A stretch of DNA of 64,000 nucleotides from JAQIBY01 sp963676165 (GCA_963676165.1 OY781043.1:3472001-3536000); one strand, 5' to 3'; shown: positions 43,895-53,199, numbered from the stretch's first letter. Notes: generated by a model from the letters alone, not told the origin. Made by a program: numbers and translations.

Positions 43895-44674
43895 ATGAGA
43901 ATAAAAGGATTAACGATAATATTAATTTTAGCTTTATTTGGATTAGCAAGTTGTAACCAAAATAAAAGCACAGATAATTTGGAGAAATTTTTCCAAGAAA
44001 ATGATGTTAATGGAACTTTTGTCCTAAAAAATATGAATACAAACAAAATGCTAATTTACAACAAAGAAAGAAGTAATAAAGAATTTGTTCCAGCATCAAC
44101 TTTTAAGATACTAAATTCAATGATAGCTTTACAAGAATCATCAATTGCAAACATAAATGATACGATAAAATGGGACAGTATAGATAGAGAGTATAAGTCG
44201 TGGAATAAAGACCAAACGATGAAAACTGCATTACCAATTTCTTGTGTGTGGTTTTACCAAGAATTAGCACGTAGAACTGGAAAAGAGAAAATGCAAGAAT
44301 GTATTGACAAAACAAATTATGGCAATAAAAAAATTGAGAATAAAATAGACAGATTTTGGCTTGATGGCAACCTTGCTATTTCTGCAAACGAACAAATTGA
44401 TTTTCTTGAAAAATTGGTTAAAAATGAATTAGCTTTCGACAAAAACATTCAAGAAACTGTAAAAGGAATTATGATTACAGATTCAACTCAAAACTATATC
44501 ATTCATTCCAAAACAGGTTGGAGTCAAAATATTGGCTGGAATGTCGGATATGTTGAAACAAAAGATAATGTTTGGATTTTTGCATTGAATATAGATATGG
44601 AAAATTTAAGCAAAGGAAAACTAAGAAAAACATTGACTTACGATATTTTAAAAGAACAAAAGATAATTGAATAA
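43895..44674 (+). CDS. OXA-type class D beta-lactamase, lipoprotein
   Basis: Serine beta-lactamase (or a penicillin-binding relative). Lipobox GLASC at about 16-20, so membrane-anchored. Active-site motifs in order: PASTFK (S-x-x-K, near residues 68-71), SCV (S-x-V), NYGN (Y-G-N) and SKTGWS (K-T-G near 205). All four class D motifs are present, so activity is likely; the spectrum cannot be predicted. It is the last gene of the attC-like chain, 18 bases after S7. OXA enzymes are classic integron-borne cassettes. Confidence 0.9.
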   Translation: MRIKGLTIILILALFGLASCNQNKSTDNLEKFFQENDVNGTFVLKNMNTNKMLIYNKERSNKEFVPASTFKILNSMIALQESSIANINDTIKWDSIDREYKSWNKDQTMKTALPISCVWFYQELARRTGKEKMQECIDKTNYGNKKIENKIDRFWLDGNLAISANEQIDFLEKLVKNELAFDKNIQETVKGIMITDSTQNYIIHSKTGWSQNIGWNVGYVETKDNVWIFALNIDMENLSKGKLRKTLTYDILKEQKIIE

Positions 44675-44769
44675 AAACACTGGCTACAATCGAGGAGATA
44701 CCCGATTCCAAACCCATCGGAAGTGGCAACAATTTCGAGATGCGTAAGCTGATTTTTCTAAGGCTCATA

Positions 44770-44875
44770 CCAATTTAACTTTGATATGCCGCAGATAATT
44801 GGTATATTTAGGCATGAAAAAACCAGTACAATTTGATATAAAATAAAGCCTTCTGGAACTAAAAAAATTAAGGTC
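44770..44875 (+). mobile_element. IS630 left-end remnant
   Basis: About 105 bases nearly identical to the first part of the complete IS630 at 53200 (terminal repeat CCAATTTAAC, start MKKPVQFDIK, then a premature stop). TA precedes it. The rest is missing; a nearby IS256 insertion follows. Confidence 0.85.
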
Positions 44876-44971
44876 AAAAGAACGGGAGAAAATAATCGTA
44901 AATCCGAAATTAATCGAGACTGTATTCTGAAGTCTGTCCATAATTCAAACAAATATTAATTTTGTAACATT

Positions 44972-46195
44972 ATGGGAAGAAGAAAAGAAAGTCCTGAGTA
45001 CAAAGCAATGCGTGATTTAGCCTTGGAACAGTTAAAAAGAGGTCAATCGTTAACCGGTAAAGGTGGTGTTTTTGAACCTATTGTTAAAGAGTTTTTAGAA
45101 AGTGCTTTACAAGCAGAGATGGATGCGCACTTGGATCCAGCCGAACGTTCAAGTGGCAATAAGCGCAATGGCAAAGGGCAGAAGACACTTAAAACAGATG
45201 TAGGAGAGGTAACCATTGAGCCACCTTATGATCGTAATGGCACATTTGAGCCAGAGATAATAAAAAAGCGTCAAACTGTTTTAGCGGATAATTTAGCCCC
45301 CAAGATCATAGGCCTTTATGGTAAAGGGATGAGTCTACGCGATATAGGCCTTTATATTGAGGAGATGTATGATGTGGAGGTTTCTTCTAGCGTTTTAAGC
45401 GAGATTACCGATCGAGTTATACCTCAGGTTAAAGAGTGGCAAAATCGCCCATTAGACGATGTTTATCCGATTGTGTGGCTTGATGCAATGCATTATAAAG
45501 TACGTGATGGAGGGAAGGTGGTTTCCCGTGCAGTTTACAATATTTTATCCGTCAACAAAGAAGGCCGCAAAGAATTGATTGGGATGTATATATCAGAAAG
45601 CGAAGGTGCAAATTTCTGGCTTTCAGTCCTTACAGATTTAAAAAGTCGAGGTGTTAAAGATATTCTAATTGCTTGTACAGATAATCTTTCCGGCTTCTCT
45701 CAAGCCATCTTAAGCATTTTTCCAGAGGCAGAAATACAGAAGTGTATTGTTCATCAAATCAGGAATTCTATTAAATATGTAGCCTCAAAAGACCAGAAGC
45801 CTTTTATGAAAGATCTTAAAAAGGTGTATAAAGCAGCAACAAAGTCGGGAGCTGAAACAGAGCTGCTTAATTTGGAAGATATTTGGGGTAAGAAATATCC
45901 AATTGTGATTAAGTCCTGGAATGAGAACTGGAATGAACTATCCAATTACTTCAAATATGATGAGCCTATTAGAAAACTGATTTACACGACTAATCCTGTT
46001 GAAGGTTTTCATCGTCAGGTCCGTAAAGTAACGAAAACCAAAGGTGCATTTACCAGCGATATGGCGCTGCTTAAGCTCATCTATTTGGTTACTGAAAATG
46101 TGTCAAAGAAATGGACTCAGCCTCTGCATAACTGGTCACTAACAGTACAACAACTGTGTATTCACTTCGAAGGTCGTTTTAAAATCGAACTCTAA
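44972..46195 (+). CDS. IS256-family transposase
   Basis: 407-residue DDE transposase (Mutator-like). Catalytic residues: Asp in PIVWLDAMHYKV, Asp in IACTDNLSGF, Glu in TNPVEGFHRQVRK. N-terminal helical DNA-binding region. Full length, intact. Its long 3' stem-loop (46228-46306) lies inside the element. Confidence 0.97.
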   Translation: MGRRKESPEYKAMRDLALEQLKRGQSLTGKGGVFEPIVKEFLESALQAEMDAHLDPAERSSGNKRNGKGQKTLKTDVGEVTIEPPYDRNGTFEPEIIKKRQTVLADNLAPKIIGLYGKGMSLRDIGLYIEEMYDVEVSSSVLSEITDRVIPQVKEWQNRPLDDVYPIVWLDAMHYKVRDGGKVVSRAVYNILSVNKEGRKELIGMYISESEGANFWLSVLTDLKSRGVKDILIACTDNLSGFSQAILSIFPEAEIQKCIVHQIRNSIKYVASKDQKPFMKDLKKVYKAATKSGAETELLNLEDIWGKKYPIVIKSWNENWNELSNYFKYDEPIRKLIYTTNPVEGFHRQVRKVTKTKGAFTSDMALLKLIYLVTENVSKKWTQPLHNWSLTVQQLCIHFEGRFKIEL

Positions 46196-46227
46196 AAACA
46201 GTGAACCAACTCTAAAAAGCAAAGGAA

Positions 46228-46306
46228 AAATAATTTATAAAACCTGTCAAGGGTATATAAACGGCTTCGTACCTCAGCCGCCCTTGACAGAACCTGTAAA
46301 TTATTT
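46228..46306. terminator. Long stem-loop within IS256
   Basis: Nested inverted repeats: AAATAATTTA / TAAATTATTT, CTGTCAAGGG / CCCTTGACAG and CGGCT / AGCCG. It lies between the transposase stop and the right end and may block read-through from outside promoters. Confidence 0.6.
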
Positions 46307-46404
46307 AAGCGGGCTTTTAAGAATTGGTCTCGAAAAAAATATTAATTTTGATTATTCATTAACAAACAACTGGACAGAGTTCAGATTACACTCCCAATTA
46401 ATCG

Positions 46405-46563
46405 GTTATCGCTTTAAACTTTCTAACTTTCCGACTTTCTAACCTTCAACTCATTTACCCGTTTTAAAGCCCTAAAAATAGTAAAGATGACCCAACGATC
46501 ACCCTTACTTTAGTAATTTTATTTCTAACTTTTATTGATTTCCAATATTTTAGCGGCTCGAAA
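46405..46563. other. Intergenic, flank of IS256
   Basis: AT-rich sequence with no supported gene. It lacks the GCC-rich terminator found after the other two lipoprotein genes of the Rhs array, suggesting the original 3' flank was replaced or cut by the IS insertions. Confidence 0.4.
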
Positions 46564-47202
46564 TTACTCCACCAACTCGTTTGAAGCATTACCAGGATTT
46601 ACTTTTGTCAACACTGTATCAAATTCTATTACACCTGCTTCAATCGAATAAAAATAATCTATCATTATACTATCTTTTTCAAAAGATACAATCCATTCAT
46701 TTGGTTCAACGGGATAATAGGATTCACGTTCACCACATGTTGACCAATCAGAATATGAAACATTTAAATTAATAAAATCATTGGTGGGACTACATATAGC
46801 ATCGTAATATTTACTATGACTAAAACAAAACACAAAATTTTTATGCTTAAAAAAACTATCGTGTTTAGAATTACTAATACAATATACTCTATTAATAAAA
46901 ATATTATAACGTTGGATACCAATGCCAACTAAAACTAAACTCGTTGAATCTGACGTAAAGTTTAAACATGAAGAAACTCCCATAAACACAAATGGATTAA
47001 AACCTTTATCCTTATTTGTTTCTTCTTTTGCAATAATAACATCCAAAGTAGGTAGTAATGATGAGTCTATTTCGTAATGCTGCATTTTGTAGGTGTCATA
47101 AACTAAAGAACATTCATAATCATTATTACTTTTATCACAAGATGAAAATAATATCATTATTATCATTGCTAATACTACAACTAAGCTATATGTGGTTTTC
47201 AT
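46564..47202 (-). CDS. Lipoprotein, probable immunity partner of JAB-like Rhs tip
   Basis: 212 aa with lipobox ILFSSC near residue 18. No family recognised. It starts 1 base after the stop of the Rhs tip with a JAB-like domain, the usual place for the immunity gene of a polymorphic toxin. Its C-terminus NASNELVE closely resembles the ends of the two otherwise unrelated lipoproteins at 49819 and 54505 (SNGLSE, NASNEFPE), so the last codons belong to a conserved DNA block and not to the immunity fold. As a lipoprotein it would act in the envelope. Confidence 0.65.
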   Translation of the reverse strand: MKTTYSLVVVLAMIIMILFSSCDKSNNDYECSLVYDTYKMQHYEIDSSLLPTLDVIIAKEETNKDKGFNPFVFMGVSSCLNFTSDSTSLVLVGIGIQRYNIFINRVYCISNSKHDSFFKHKNFVFCFSHSKYYDAICSPTNDFINLNVSYSDWSTCGERESYYPVEPNEWIVSFEKDSIMIDYFYSIEAGVIEFDTVLTKVNPGNASNELVE

Positions 47203-47203
47203 A

Positions 47204-49165
47204 TTATCTTTTTGCTTTAACTACAATCTCAAGTGTCTCAAAATCAGGCAGCCATTTATTTTTACTGTCATATTGGAAGGTAGAGCCACCTTTGGGCATT
47301 ATTTTAAATACAGGCTTAGTTGAATAGCTCTCAATTACTTTTGCGGCACCCATATCTCCTTTTTCTCCTGATGCGAAAGGAGTTCCTCTTGGGTGATTAT
47401 GAATATCTAAAGAAACATCAAAACTACAAACACTCCTATATTTATTTAACTTAGAATAAGTCGGTAATTGACGGTGTAAATGACCAGTGGACAAAACACT
47501 TCCTTGTCTTACTTGATCATCAAAAGGACGAGTATATGAAAAACTGCGAAAACCCCATTCCACACCAGTATTTTCAGTAAGAAATCTCATTAATTCCTCT
47601 GGGTTTTCTTGTTTATTAAGATTATAGTAATGATAATCTCTCAATGTTGTTTTTTCTCCTTTTTTGACCTTGTCTTCGTCATTTGGAAATGCTAATGTAA
47701 CATTTTGTCTTTCATGTACTGTTTCACTGGTCATTACACTCTTATCTAGTTTAATGCCTTTTTCATCCTCATAAACCTCAGAGTACTCTTTGTGTCCATT
47801 TTCATAATCCTCTTTATCATATAGAACATCAAATTCATCACCACCCGTATCATCAACTCTTTCAATATACCCATCATCATCAACAGTGTACCCATCCGCA
47901 TTATCCCCCATCGGGTCAATTAGCAGAATTGGATTTCCACTAAACGCTAAATACGAACTTTCCCACGGTTTACCTACAGGGTCAACATTCCACCTTCTCC
48001 CAATTCTTGTATCATACTCCCAAAACGCTGCTGTGTAGTGGCTTCCCTCTTGTCCTGTGACTTCGGGGTCTTTTTCCATGCCGTTGAATCCGAAACGGTA
48101 CTCATGAGGATTATCGGCTTCCAGAGGGAGTCCAAATGGCCAGTATGTTGTTGATGATACGCTCACAGGACTAAAATAATCAATATATTGATCACTGTCA
48201 AGATTATTTGGCTTCTCCATTTCAGCATCAATACTACCCAAACGGCTACTACCATACATATAAAGCTCTAACAATTCAAGATTGGCAGGGTTTTCATTTG
48301 CATCTGCATTCCCAATGTAAGTTGCCATAACATTTCCCTGTGCATCTCTACTATAAAAGGTTGTTTTCCAATTTTCAGGGGCTAAAATATCACCTGTTTC
48401 ATTTTTGACTTTCTCAATTTTAAATATCCGGTTTTCCATAGCATCGTAACGGAACTCCAGGTCTGACTTTTCTGAATTTGCTATGCGGATTACTTCAGCA
48501 ACCTTTCCCGAAGGTGTCCATACGATTGTATAAATTTCCTCTCCGTCATCAGAAATTAAATTACCTATCTCGTCATAGGTATAATTGCCACTCGATTGAG
48601 ATGATATACTTGGGAGATTGCCTGTATTCGTAATGTTACCAAGTTTATTACTTGTTTTTCTTAACTCAGAACCAACAGTAACTTCATCAGGATACGTATA
48701 ACTTATAACATCATCTCTCTCCAGACCAAAATGACGAGTCAGCTGTTCTAAATTTCCATCGAGATCGTACTCGTAAGAAGAATTTGCTCCCAAAGTATTC
48801 CCTATAGAATAAGTGCCCGCAGCATTGCCCTCGTATGATTGCATGCCAACAAGACGGTTCAACTGATCATACTCATAGGAATACATATCAGAAATCATAT
48901 TCCCATTTTGGTTTACGGTACTAATCATACGCTTTATGTTTCCATTGTATAAATCCGGTGAAAAGTCACTGTCGTTTACCAGAGATAGGAAACTGGTATT
49001 TCCAGAGTTGTAGTCACCTTCAAAATATGCCAGACTGTAACCAAAGGCATCTTCAGCAACAGATGAATGCTGATTTAAGGATGTAGGATTATATGCAATA
49101 CCACACCAGCAGGGCAAACAGTAGAAGGAAAAACCACGAGCAAACCGCCAGAATTGGCAACCCAA
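47204..49165 (-). CDS. Orphan Rhs tip with JAB-like metalloprotease domain
   Basis: Rhs core from GIAYNPTSLNQH onward is a near copy of the long Rhs protein, ending in the conserved RRWNVDPVGKPWESSYLAFS / DPMGD switch point. After it a new C-terminal domain follows, with DIHNHPRGTPFASGEKGD resembling the HxHP...S...D signature of JAB/JAMM metalloproteases (Toxin-JAB1 type); the S to D spacing (S-x4-D) is longer than the common S-x2-D. A 29-residue piece of the core (the TNHLGNV segment) is deleted in frame at 48213. The first about 25 residues come from the GC-rich flank, so there is no secretion signal and the gene is probably a silent donor. Confidence 0.75.
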   Translation of the reverse strand: MGCQFWRFARGFSFYCLPCWCGIAYNPTSLNQHSSVAEDAFGYSLAYFEGDYNSGNTSFLSLVNDSDFSPDLYNGNIKRMISTVNQNGNMISDMYSYEYDQLNRLVGMQSYEGNAAGTYSIGNTLGANSSYEYDLDGNLEQLTRHFGLERDDVISYTYPDEVTVGSELRKTSNKLGNITNTGNLPSISSQSSGNYTYDEIGNLISDDGEEIYTIVWTPSGKVAEVIRIANSEKSDLEFRYDAMENRIFKIEKVKNETGDILAPENWKTTFYSRDAQGNVMATYIGNADANENPANLELLELYMYGSSRLGSIDAEMEKPNNLDSDQYIDYFSPVSVSSTTYWPFGLPLEADNPHEYRFGFNGMEKDPEVTGQEGSHYTAAFWEYDTRIGRRWNVDPVGKPWESSYLAFSGNPILLIDPMGDNADGYTVDDDGYIERVDDTGGDEFDVLYDKEDYENGHKEYSEVYEDEKGIKLDKSVMTSETVHERQNVTLAFPNDEDKVKKGEKTTLRDYHYYNLNKQENPEELMRFLTENTGVEWGFRSFSYTRPFDDQVRQGSVLSTGHLHRQLPTYSKLNKYRSVCSFDVSLDIHNHPRGTPFASGEKGDMGAAKVIESYSTKPVFKIMPKGGSTFQYDSKNKWLPDFETLEIVVKAKR

Positions 49166-49740
49166 TGAACCAAAGCAGCAGAATGCAAAGCAAACGAAGC
49201 ACGGGAAACCCTGCCACCAACCAAAAACGAAGAAACAGAAAATACCTGAGCCAATGGAAACGCAGAGCGGACGAGACTATCAACACCCTTTGCACAACCC
49301 ACACCGACCGCACCAGAAAACGAAGCCACAGAGGGCAAAAAAGCAGCAGCCGAAGCAGCGGCAGCACTTGAAGCATGGCGAGAGCCAGAAAAAGCAAGGG
49401 CAGGATAAGAAAATACTAAGGCTGAAAGCGAAGAAGCTGGTATAAAAGACTTTGATTGCATGGTGTTAAAACAACGCACCATCAAGCAAAGGCTTATACC
49501 AGCTTCGCAGCCTAAGCAGGTAGTTTGTTCCTGCCCTTGCTTTGCTGGCTAAAACAATGCTGAATTAAACTAAAATCGCTAAAAATCTCATTTTAAAACG
49601 GATGAAATTATCCAAATAAGAAACCGACAAACACACAAAAACCAAACTCAAAAAAACAAGCTAAAAAAAAACCAACACCCCCCCCTAAAAACTCCCTTCC
49701 CAATCCCTTGAATATGGCTGGTGGGTGGGTGTTGATAAGT
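49098..49740. repeat. GC-rich flank repeat, copy 1
   Basis: Block next to the orphan tip: a GC-rich part (49098-49480), then GCAGCCTAAGCAGGTAG... through to CTGGCTAAAACAATGCTGAATTAA (49511-49566) and AT-rich sequence ending AATATGGCTGGTGGGTGGG. Copy 2 lies at 52642-53140 with a deletion between GCAGC repeats. Open frames cross it on both strands, none with a family match, and I read it as non-coding flank. Confidence 0.7.
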
Positions 49741-49758
49741 TTTTAAAAGAGCAAAAAA

Positions 49759-49782
49759 TAAGGCGACCAAAAAGCCGCCTTA
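49759..49782 (-). terminator. Terminator after MORN lipoprotein
   Basis: TAAGGCG / CGCCTTA stem with a 10-base loop, followed on the - strand by TTTTTT. The same AAGGCG...CCTT hairpin and the following bases recur after the lipoprotein gene at 54505. Confidence 0.7.
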
Positions 49783-49818
49783 ATTAACATTTATATCCTT
49801 TACAACTACTGTTTTGAT

Positions 49819-50667
49819 TTACTCGGATAATCCGTTTGATGAATTACTGCAATTTATTACAATTATACTATCAGGAGATATGTATGGTTTATCCATAATC
49901 CAATAATAAACGTCTAATGAGTACTTCCCACTTTTACTAAAAACAGTATCTAAATTATAGACATTCCTCTTAAATACAACTTCGTGAAAAATTAAATCTG
50001 TTTCATTTGACACTTCAATTATTGCACTATAATTATTAATCTCAGGACCCTTTAATGTTAATTCTATTTCAAATTTAGTATCCGTGCAAACAGTATCAGG
50101 CATATTTATTATTAGATCACGAAACTCATTTAGTACATCTCCATTTTCTGAATACTTAATGGAATACATCGTAATTCCATTTTCTATTATTGCAAAAAGC
50201 TCAACTTGCCCATTTATATAGTAAAATTTTGCAGTTCCATGTTTAATGCCATTTTTATATTGAATTTCTTTTTCCAGTGAACCATCAGGGTAAAACCATC
50301 GTGTAATGCTATCCTGCAGGTCATTTTTAAAGTATCCTTCGCCTAGTAACTTCCCATCAGATGAAAACTCTTTATAGACTCCATGCTTCTTCCCTTTCTT
50401 ATAGTTAGCTTCAAAATCCAACTTGCCATTTTCATAATAAACTCGCCTTATTCCATTTAACTTTCCATTCTGATATATAGATTGTTCTTTATAACTACCA
50501 CTTTTATAATACTCATAATATGTGCCATGCAATTCTTCATTTTCTATACGATACTTTGCTTTCAATTCTCCTGTAGGGTAATAGTCTTTGATAATTTTTG
50601 CATCATCACAGGATAAAATAAATAAAAAAAACACTATTAAAAAACACCATTGAATAACTCTACTCAT
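49819..50667 (-). CDS. MORN-repeat (YwqK-like) lipoprotein, probable immunity
   Basis: 282 aa. Lipobox FILSC near residue 19. Six or more MORN variant repeats (YYPTGELKAKYRIENEELHG, then GIRRVYYENGKLD, HGVYKEFSSDGKLL, ITRWFYPDGSLEKE) fill residues 28-165; a beta-sandwich-like domain follows. YwqK/MORN proteins are common antitoxins next to Rhs or LXG toxins. It starts 8 bases inside the end of the orphan Rhs tip, so the pair is translationally coupled. A paralogue with the same layout lies at 54505. Conserved tail SNGLSE. Confidence 0.8.
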   Translation of the reverse strand: MSRVIQWCFLIVFFLFILSCDDAKIIKDYYPTGELKAKYRIENEELHGTYYEYYKSGSYKEQSIYQNGKLNGIRRVYYENGKLDFEANYKKGKKHGVYKEFSSDGKLLGEGYFKNDLQDSITRWFYPDGSLEKEIQYKNGIKHGTAKFYYINGQVELFAIIENGITMYSIKYSENGDVLNEFRDLIINMPDTVCTDTKFEIELTLKGPEINNYSAIIEVSNETDLIFHEVVFKRNVYNLDTVFSKSGKYSLDVYYWIMDKPYISPDSIIVINCSNSSNGLSE

Positions 50668-52744
50668 AAATCTTCCCTTTTATATCTGATTCTGTTACAA
50701 CACTATCACTATCTCTCAATTTTTTATTATGGTCATTGGCTTCGACTTTAACATATTTAAATCCTGTACCGTCCTGTATTGGAACATAAATGGTTTGGGG
50801 TTCACCTTGTAACATTTTACGATTATCTTCATTCACTTGTTTTTGCGTTGGATTGTCAAGCACTGGTTTCCCATCTGATTTGTTTCTTTCAATTGCATCT
50901 TCTGTTTTGTCAATAATTCTTTTGGCTTTTTCAGCATTCTTTTCAGCATTCATAAGAAATTTATACCATTCAAATGTTGTTTTGGGGAGTTTCATATTTT
51001 TATACTTGCCAGGGGCTCCAGGCACATCTCGCGTATCAATAGAATTAGATGGGTTTCCTTTTCTTGAAGCTCCATATCCATTAGGAAAATCTGGATTTTT
51101 TAACATTTCTCCTCTGTTTGAATGCCAGAACTTATGCCAACCAGAAACTTCACCAACATAATCTGCAAACATATCATTAAAATCTTCAGCAGGTACAACC
51201 TCATTGTTAGCCCTTGTAATATTCTGTGAAATATCATAAACCGAATAACCACTTTTGGTTCTAAGATAAAAATACCCATCATCACCTTTTCTAACTCGTC
51301 CTTTTATTCCATGTTCTTTTTTGTAATTACGAGCAGCTTTTCGTGTCCCAAACAATCCCAAAGGGTCTGTGAAAATTATTGGATTATTATTAAACGTTGC
51401 ATAAGACGATTGCCATGGATAAGTAACTGGGTCAACATTCCACCTCCTAGCAATTCTTGTATCATACTCCCAAAATGCAGCTGTATAGTGGCTTCCCTCT
51501 TGTCCTGTGATTTCTGGGTCTTTTTCCATGCCGTTGAACCCAAAACGGTACTGCTGAGGATTATCGGCTTCCAGCGGGAGTCCAAATGGCCAGTATGTTG
51601 TTGATGATACGATCACAGGACTAAAATAATCAATATATTGATCACTGTCAAGATTATTTGGCTTTTTTTGATTATTAATAACTGCAACTACATTTCCAAG
51701 ATGATTGGTCAACTCATACTTTTTAGCAGATCGAACCGCTTCATTTTGGCTCTCCATTTCAGCATCAATACTACCCAAACGGCTACTACCATACATATAA
51801 AGCTCTAACAATTCAAGATTGGCAGGGTTTTCATTTGCATCTGCATTCCCAATGTAAGTTGCCATAACATTTCCCTGTGCATCTCTACTATAAAAGGTTG
51901 TTTTCCAATTTTCAGGGGCTAAAATATCACCTGTTTCATTTTTGACTTTCTCAATTTTAAATATCCGGTTTCCCATAGCATCGTAACGGAACTCCAGGTC
52001 TGACTTTTCTGAATTTGCTATGCGGATTACTTCAGCAACTTTTCCCGAAGGTGTCCATACGATTGTATAAATTTCCTCTCCGTCATCAGAAATTAAATTA
52101 CCTATCTCGTCATAAGTATAATTGCCACTCGATTGAGATGATATACTTGGGAGATTGCCTGTATTCGTAATGTTACCAAGTTTATTACTTGTTTTTCTTA
52201 ACTCAGAACCAACAGTAACTTCATCAGGATACGTATAACTTATAACATCATCTCTCTCCAGACCAAAATGACGAGTCAGCTGTTCTAAATTTCCATCGAG
52301 ATCGTACTCGTAAGAAGAATTTGCTCCCAAAGTATTCCCTATAGAATAAGTACCTACAGCATTGCCCTCGTAAGATTGCATGCCAACAAGACGGTTCAAC
52401 TGATCATACTCATAGGAATACATATCAGAAATCATATTCCCATTTTGGTTTACGGTACTAATCATACGCTTTATGTTTCCATTGTATAAATCCGGTGAAA
52501 AGTCACTATCGTTAACCGAGGATAAAAAACTGGTATTTCCAGAGTTGTAGTCATCTTCAAAATATGCCAGACTGTAACCAAAGGCATCTTCAGCAACAGC
52601 AGAATGCTGGTTTAAGGATGTAGGATTATATGCAATACCACACCAGCAGGGCAAGCAGTAGACGGAAACACAACCAATAAATCGCCAGAAGCAGCAACCC
52701 AATGAACCAAGGCAGCAGAACGCAAAGCAAACGAAGCACGGCAA
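50660..52744 (-). CDS. Orphan Rhs tip with unknown C-terminal domain
   Basis: Starts in the flank repeat, joins the Rhs core at GIAYNPTSLNQH, keeps the full core (including TNHLGNVVAVIN) and reaches the switch RRWNVDPVTYPWQSSYATF / FTDPLGLFGT. The variable domain begins about residue 470: it shares GTRKAARNYKKEHGIKGRVR with the long Rhs protein, then diverges to a part with DTRDVPGAPGKYKNMKLPK, a charged helix and YVPIQDGTGFKYVKVEAN. I recognise no toxin family. As the closest relative of the long protein's tip it may target a related process. No own promoter or signal is evident. Confidence 0.7.
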   Translation of the reverse strand: MPCFVCFAFCCLGSLGCCFWRFIGCVSVYCLPCWCGIAYNPTSLNQHSAVAEDAFGYSLAYFEDDYNSGNTSFLSSVNDSDFSPDLYNGNIKRMISTVNQNGNMISDMYSYEYDQLNRLVGMQSYEGNAVGTYSIGNTLGANSSYEYDLDGNLEQLTRHFGLERDDVISYTYPDEVTVGSELRKTSNKLGNITNTGNLPSISSQSSGNYTYDEIGNLISDDGEEIYTIVWTPSGKVAEVIRIANSEKSDLEFRYDAMGNRIFKIEKVKNETGDILAPENWKTTFYSRDAQGNVMATYIGNADANENPANLELLELYMYGSSRLGSIDAEMESQNEAVRSAKKYELTNHLGNVVAVINNQKKPNNLDSDQYIDYFSPVIVSSTTYWPFGLPLEADNPQQYRFGFNGMEKDPEITGQEGSHYTAAFWEYDTRIARRWNVDPVTYPWQSSYATFNNNPIIFTDPLGLFGTRKAARNYKKEHGIKGRVRKGDDGYFYLRTKSGYSVYDISQNITRANNEVVPAEDFNDMFADYVGEVSGWHKFWHSNRGEMLKNPDFPNGYGASRKGNPSNSIDTRDVPGAPGKYKNMKLPKTTFEWYKFLMNAEKNAEKAKRIIDKTEDAIERNKSDGKPVLDNPTQKQVNEDNRKMLQGEPQTIYVPIQDGTGFKYVKVEANDHNKKLRDSDSVVTESDIKGKIYE

Positions 52745-53140
52745 ACCCTGCCACCAACTAAAAACGAAGAAACAGAAAATACCTGAGCCAATGGAAACGC
52801 AGAGCGGACGAGACTATCAACACCCTTTGCACAACCCACACCGACCGCACCAGAAAACGAAGCCACAGAGGGCAAAAAAGCAGCAGCCTAAGCAGGTAGT
52901 TTGTTCCTGCCCTTGCTTTGCTGGCTAAAACAATGCTGAATTAATCACGATATATTGAATGAAATCGAGCTAAAATAAACCCCAAAATCTCATTTTAAAA
53001 CGGATAAAATTACCCAAACCAGAAACCGCAAACACACAAAAACCAAACTCAAAAAACAAGCTGAAAAACCACCGACAAAAACCCCCTAAAAACTCCCTTC
53101 CCAATCCCTTGAATATGGCTGGTGGGTGGGTGTTGATAAC
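52642..53140. repeat. GC-rich flank repeat, copy 2
   Basis: Second copy of the flank at 49098. Missing the stretch that in copy 1 lies between GCAGCAG (49350) and CCTAAGCAGG (49511). Then the same AT-rich part ending AATATGGCTGGTGGGTGGG. The IS630 insertion lies 60 bases farther right. Confidence 0.7.
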
Positions 53141-53199
53141 TATTTTCCAATAATAGCAGATTGTTGGCATTCTCATTTCTCACACTCAAACGAATGATA

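Larger units (their letters stand above)
44917..46395 (+). mobile_element. IS256-family insertion sequence
   Basis: About 1.48 kb with imperfect terminal repeats (left AGACTGTATTCTGAAGTC, right reads GAGTGTAATCTGAACTC on the - strand) and a direct repeat AATTAATCG at 44908-44916 and 46396-46404, matching the 8-9 bp target duplication of the family. Complete and probably recent. Confidence 0.9.

Noticed and set aside
44675..44767. Further attC-like site after the beta-lactamase (AACACTGGCTACAA)
   Set aside because: Only a possible left arm is visible; the matching right arm is absent, perhaps lost at the IS630 remnant, so it is not listed as a site.
49075..49485. 136-residue - strand frame and overlapping + strand frames in the GC-rich block
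   Set aside because: High GC opens several frames at once; the predicted peptides have no family features, and copy 2 carries a deletion.
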